DNA of 64,000 nucleotides, from assembly GCA_958295665.1 (NCBI GenBank), contig OY282560.1, positions 87,954,311-88,018,310 on the forward strand. The letters are read 5' to 3'. Positions 59,895 to 64,000 of the stretch are shown piece after piece. This stretch comes from Tipula vernalis (lineage: Eukaryota; Arthropoda; Insecta; Diptera; Tipulidae). The notes below the pieces were generated by a model that was given only the letters and a program-made list of their open reading frames with translations, had not been told where the DNA came from and did no database searches. Each line of letters begins with the position of its first letter. Position 1 is the first letter of the stretch. The translations under genes and the position numbers were made by a program.

Positions 59895-60796
59895 TTAATG
59901 CTGCCTTGTTTGGTTTAAAATTCGGCCTAATAACCATTTCGCTGGTGAAAGGTCTTTCTCCATAACCACAACTAGCTCATCAACATTACAATTGCTGATT
60001 GAAATTGTCCACTTCTGGCGTTGTTGCATTGTAAGTAAATATTCGCGGTACCATCTTTGCCACCGTGATAATTTATTTGTCTTCAGATACATCAAATTTT
60101 CTTCGGGCATTAAAGTAATAGGATGACCAATAAGGAAATGGCTTGGTGTAAGAGGATCTATCTGGTTTTTGGTTATCTCTCATAAAGGCCGAGAGTTTAA
60201 AATTCCCTCAATTTGAGTTAATAGGGTAGTCATTTCTTCAAAAGTTGATAATGTTTCGCCGATTACTCTTTTCAAGTGAAACTTGGTTGATTTCACGCTG
60301 GCCTCCCACAATCCTCCAAAATGACGGCCGTTGTCACTATAAATATTAGCGCATATATCTCGTCTTGCCTGAAAGCGTTTCAATGCTGCTATGAAAGCTT
60401 CGGTTGACATATCGGACACCATTTCCAAATGTAACGCCTTCGTGGCCATACAAACAAATAGAGCAATGTAACATTTTACTGTATCCTTGCATCTTAATAT
60501 AAAAAACCGGTGCTTCAATATTGATATTAGTAAAGCAGGCCCAGCGTGAAGTTGTTTAATGGGTTCGTCACTAATAATTAAGCTTATGTTTATGTTTCTT
60601 CGGTGGACAATCCTGGACGTTTATCCCCTTGACTTATTTGCCTCAAAGTCTTCGTTTTGAACAACCACTTAATTCTGGCAATAACTCTTACTACCTTGTT
60701 CATTGTTGAACATCTGGACACCAAATTATTGAACCACTCATCTGGTTCTTGACTAGCTAATAATACGAATGGGCTCGGTTTCTGCTCACTAATCAC
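59895..60796 (-). pseudogene. BEL-D integrase and C-terminal region
   Basis: FVCMATKALHLEMVSDMSTE and ICANIYSDNGRHFGGLWEAS (60480-60290) show the integrase core with a deletion between the second Asp (SDNG) and the GGLWEAS block carrying the Glu. The zinc finger and first Asp are missing or broken. LSRWQRWYREYLLTMQQRQK (60110-59990) is the C-terminal region. Confidence 0.8.
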
Positions 60797-60889
60797 TGCC
60801 TCAATTTCAACTTGCTCTTTGTTGTGTTGGGACGGCCATGTATTGCTAGGTCCTTTTAGCCACTCGGATCCATTCCACCATAGTTTGAA

Positions 60890-61989
60890 CTATACTAATT
60901 CATTTGGACATAATCCACGTGATGCACAATTCGCTGGGTTCTCCGACGATGGTATGTGCATCCAACTACTTCTATCCGGATGTTGCAAAACGTAAGATAC
61001 ACGATTGGCCACAAATGTTTTCCACCTTCTTGGACAAGACGGAATCCAATCCAAAACAATTCTTGAGTCGGTCCATAAATAATATCTTATCACATGGTCC
61101 TCACCCAGTGATTTCATTGCCAATTTCAATAATTTAATGAGAAGTACTGCTGCGCATAACTCCAGTCTCGGAATATTAATTGTATTTATGGGCGCAACCT
61201 TTGTTTTGGCACTGACTATATTTATTTTGAAACCATTGGCTGCGTCTTCCGAAGCATCTGCAAACCCGTGTAGTTCAACAACTTTGTCTTCGTTAAACAA
61301 CCATATTTGTTAATGGCAATGTGTTCTAAATTACACATTTCCTGGCGCATTAATATTCACTCTTGTTGAATTCCAGGCGGTAATTGATCATCCCAGTCTA
61401 ACTTGGCCAACCATAACTGTTGAAAAAGAAGTTTTATTTTGATTGTAACAGGGGATAACCACCCCATTGGATCAAAGACCTTGGTTGACTCGGACAACAT
61501 GCTTCCTTTTGTCATTTTACAATCGTTGAGTTTCACTTTAAAACAAAATGTGTCCTTTATTTGGACCATATATCGTAAACCAAGTACAGATACAGGTTGA
61601 GATTCTTCTTCGTAGCTAATGACTGAGAATTGCCTATTAAATTCTGGAATCGTTTCCAACACTTCATGCGAATTTGACGTCCATTTTCTCAGTTTAAATC
61701 CAACTTTATTTAAGACTGTGATCACGTCTAACACCACTTTCTTTGCTTCTTCTTCGGAACTGGCACCTGAAATTAAGTCGTCCATGTAAAAATCTCTCCT
61801 GATGATTTCTGGTTCTACTAATGTTCGGACCGCTAAAAATGGGGCACTTGCCGTTCCGTAAGTTACCGTTAAAAGGTTGAACGACTGTAGCTGTTCCTTG
61901 TTTGTGTTCCGCCAAATGATTCGTTGAGGTTTCGTATCTTCCGACTGTACGTACTCAAATTTGACGGAACATTTTCTTAATATGCGCAA
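60890..61989 (-). pseudogene. BEL-D RT palm and RNase H
   Basis: LTVTYGTASAPFLAVRTL and RRDFYMDDLISGASSEEEAK (61989-61750) hold the catalytic YMDD. DPMGWLSPVTIKIKLLFQQL follows. The RNase H frame 61300-60890 holds ELHGFADASEDA (catalytic Asp), IPRLELCAAVLLIKLL (Glu), YYLWTDSRIVLDWI (Asp) and NPANCASRGLCPNEL. Key residues are kept; the frame break is near 61330. Confidence 0.85.
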
Positions 61990-62763
61990 TAAATATAATT
62001 TTGTGTCTGCGAAATCTTAATAAAAGTTCAAACAAAGTCGGTTGGTGGGTTGGACCCATAGCCAATTCGTCATTCAATGATATGCTATTAGTAGTCTTAG
62101 CGGAGGCGTCGAAGACGACCCGCAACTTCGTAGTACTGCTACTCATCTTTACTACTCCATGGTGAGGCAAATAATACCCATCAATATAAGCGAAGCTGCC
62201 TATAATTCCATATGTCTTAATTCTTTGTATTCCTTCATGAATTCCTTATATGATTCATGGAATGACGCATCTCTATTAAAACGATTTTCCAAATTATAAA
62301 ATCCATTATAAAACCAAATTATAGCCTTTGATTTGCTAATCTTGGAGTTAGTCCTCCTGAACGGTAAACGCACTATGTATCTACCGTCCTCTGCTCTTTC
62401 AACCGTTTCCTGATAGTGGTTTAGGCACATTTGCTCCTCTTCAGATACTGGTGAGGCCTCTCCCATCTTTTCTGTTTCCCAAAATCTCTTTAATGTTGCA
62501 TCGATGTTTAGTTGCAGATTAACTGGCGCTTCGTAACCACGTTCCCTTTCAATTGGTGTCACAGCAATTAGCCAACCAAACTTTGTATTTTGCGCTAATA
62601 AACGGCTATTAAACATTCTTTTTCTTCCATCACAAATAACCTCAAAGAGATGATCACTGCCTAATAGAATGTCGATTCGTTCCGACTGGTAAAACCCTGG
62701 ATCCGCTAACCGCAAATTTCTAAATTCTTGTAAATGTGTTAACCATGATGTTTCTTGTGGCAT
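61955..62763 (-). pseudogene. BEL-D protease C-half and RT N-terminal region
   Basis: The frame from 62763 holds LRLADPGFYQSERIDILLGS and NTKFGWLIAVTP (end of protease), then RFWETEKMGE and IVRLPFRRTN (RT N-terminus). The protease active-site part is absent. After a frame break, 62170-61955 holds HHGVVKMSSSTTKLRVVFDA and SISLNDELAMGPTHQPTLF. Confidence 0.8.
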
Positions 62764-62764
62764 T

Positions 62765-63554
62765 TGTTACACCGTCTCTTTGACTTGCATTGGTAAATTG
62801 CATGCGTTGGGCTAAGACAATTAAAGCATCTATGACTATTTTTTACGAAATCTCTACGTGTTAGTACATTTGCTTCTAAGAAACCCTTGCATCCCATTAA
62901 ATTATCATCACTTTCGTTTGCGGTGAAAATAATTTCCCTTGAGGTGAACGTTTAACTTCTACCTTCATTCCTTGTGGAGAATCCATCCGCTTGCCCAAAA
63001 AATCCAAAAACTGCTGAAAAGATGGAAAGTCCTCATCGGCGGTTTGTAACAACCAACTTTGCCTTGTTTCTTCGTCCACCCTTTGCAATGCTATAAAAAT
63101 TAGCCAAGGATCTCTGCCTTCTGCGTGGGTCTCTAATGCCTTTAATCCGTCGTATGACCTCATCACAGGTATCGTGTAAACGAGCTAGATTGGTAGAAGT
63201 TGCTTAAATAAGTTTGTATGAATGAGTTCAATATGTAACGTTTCTTATCATACCGCGTTTGATCGAAATTAACAGCACGAAAATTGTTAGCCTTAGATCG
63301 GAGTAGACCTTATAATTTTGGCACTATAAAATAATATTGCTCGTCTACTGCATCTAGGTCGCTTTCAATTGCAGCAACCTTTTCTAATATTTTATTTCCG
63401 ATTTCAATAAATTCATTTGTATAGCTGTATTTACTCTATCTAAGCGCAATTTTGTTTCGTCGTATTCAACAGAAGCATCGACTTCTTGTGCAAACTTAAA
63501 CTGCTTATCTATTTGAGCTTTAACATAATCTCTTTTCCTTTTTAGATTCTCCAT
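62765..63554 (-). pseudogene. BEL-D gag
   Basis: The start is the ATG at 63554 (MENLKRKRDYVKAQIDK). After a gap and frame change, MMRSYDGLKALETHAEGRDP and WLIFIALQRVDEETRQSW with FQQFLDFLGKRM (63166-62980) give the C-terminal half of the DUF1759 region. Near 62815 the zinc knuckle HRCFNCLSPTHAIYQC has the standard C-x2-C-x4-H-x4-C form. Much of the DUF1759 start is missing between 63384 and 63166. Confidence 0.8.
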
Positions 63555-63592
63555 TTGGAATATGTGAACCAATTTAAACTATGAACGAACTT
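63501..63592 (-). repeat. Inverted duplication of the BEL-D gag start, left arm
   Basis: About 90 bp including the gag ATG is repeated in inverse orientation at 63853-63942 with a single indel. The spacer is 260 bp. Confidence 0.9.
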
Positions 63593-63852
63593 ATGAATAT
63601 GGAAACAATGAGTCTATTCGCTCTATATGGGATTTAAAGCACTTGACGAAAGGAAATAATGGCGGAACAATGTAGTTTAAAATGAAAGGCAGAAGAAAAA
63701 TTACACTTTAAGTTTTAGGCACTTCAATGATTTCACTTTTATTCTGCACAACACTAAATGTTTTTTTTTTTGTTAAAATAAATAATAAAGAATTATACTT
63801 AAGTCTCTGATTTTCCAGTGATGATTCCACGTGCTTGCCCACGATAATGGTC

Positions 63853-63942
63853 AGTTCGTTCATAGTTTAATTGGTTCACATATTCCAAATGGAGAATCTA
63901 AAAAGGAAAAGAGATTATGTTAAAGCTCAAATAGATAAGCAG
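63853..63942 (+). repeat. Inverted duplication of the BEL-D gag start, right arm
   Basis: It matches 63501-63592 in inverse orientation. The copy codes the first 18 codons of the gag on the plus strand (63888-63941), ending ...IDKQ, and then switches directly to the AACTCAACCC repeat. Confidence 0.9.
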
Positions 63943-64000
63943 TAACCCTCTAACTCCCCAGTAACTCAACCCTCAGTTCGAGCCCCAAATAAACCACTGA
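63943..64000. repeat. AACTCAACCC-type repeat at the right edge
   Basis: TAACCCTCTAACTCCCCAG and AACTCAACCCTCAGTTCGAG continue to the window end. It has the same orientation as the block at 58480-58830. Confidence 0.7.

Larger units (their letters stand above)
59890..63590 (-). mobile_element. BEL-D: decayed BEL/Pao element
   Basis: Gag, part of protease, RT, RNase H, connection, integrase and C-terminal region follow in order on the minus strand. Many motifs are well kept, but frameshifts, stops and deletions in protease and integrase break it. Confidence 0.88.

Overview
The window is AT-rich eukaryotic DNA made almost wholly of transposable elements and their decay products. I see no convincing host gene, no bacterial-type operon and no CRISPR array. 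The mix of families (BEL/Pao, Ty3/gypsy, Jockey, an RTE-like LINE, P element, hAT, a foldback element, a tRNA-derived SINE) together with 54-57 bp introns points to an insect, most likely a fly. This is inference: nothing here names the species.

Layout, left to right. 1-701 is the 3' end of a Ty3/gypsy element with a short LTR. 702-3762 is non-coding, with three kinds of degenerate repeat. 3763-8907 is a decayed BEL/Pao element (BEL-A) with both LTRs. 10859-14350 (minus strand) is an unusual LINE whose single ORF starts with an intact-looking OTU cysteine-protease domain, followed by an APE-type endonuclease and a reverse transcriptase. 15196-15439 is one end of a foldback element. 18390-19298 is a hAT (zf-TTF/ZMYM1-like) pseudogene and 19857-21450 a P-element transposase relic that keeps two small introns, both minus strand. 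21717-24010 is an old gypsy relic with a 5'-truncated LINE nested in it. 24010-30760 is non-coding, with a hairpin element, a (TA)58 run and a 558 bp array of one 7-mer. 30770-33140 is a decayed LINE, followed by a SINE at 33370-33749.

34757-37185 is a second BEL relic (BEL-B), joined directly to a decayed Jockey element (37187-43165, minus strand). The Jockey gag is split by a 1,866 bp foldback element (40344-42209) with a 9-bp target duplication and arms made of alternating ~150 bp repeats. 46290-48930 is BEL-C. 49820-50074 is a MITE and 50110-51060 a possible Penelope-like relic. 51280-57894 (minus strand) is the one apparently complete and young element: a CsRn1-like Ty3/gypsy with near-identical ~696 bp LTRs, a GAGT target duplication, a tRNA-Trp type primer site, intact gag and pol, and a classical slippery heptamer at the gag stop codon. 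59108-59633 is a probable solo LTR with a heat-shock-element-like motif just upstream of its TATA box. 59890-63590 is BEL-D, whose gag start is duplicated in inverted orientation near the right edge and fused to a low-complexity repeat that also occurs at 3.1-3.7 kb and 58.5-58.8 kb.

The genes do not form a pathway; each set serves the copying of one element. The order of events that can be read is: BEL, gypsy and LINE relics decayed first; the foldback element jumped into the Jockey gag; a LINE fragment jumped into the gypsy relic; and the CsRn1-like element arrived last.
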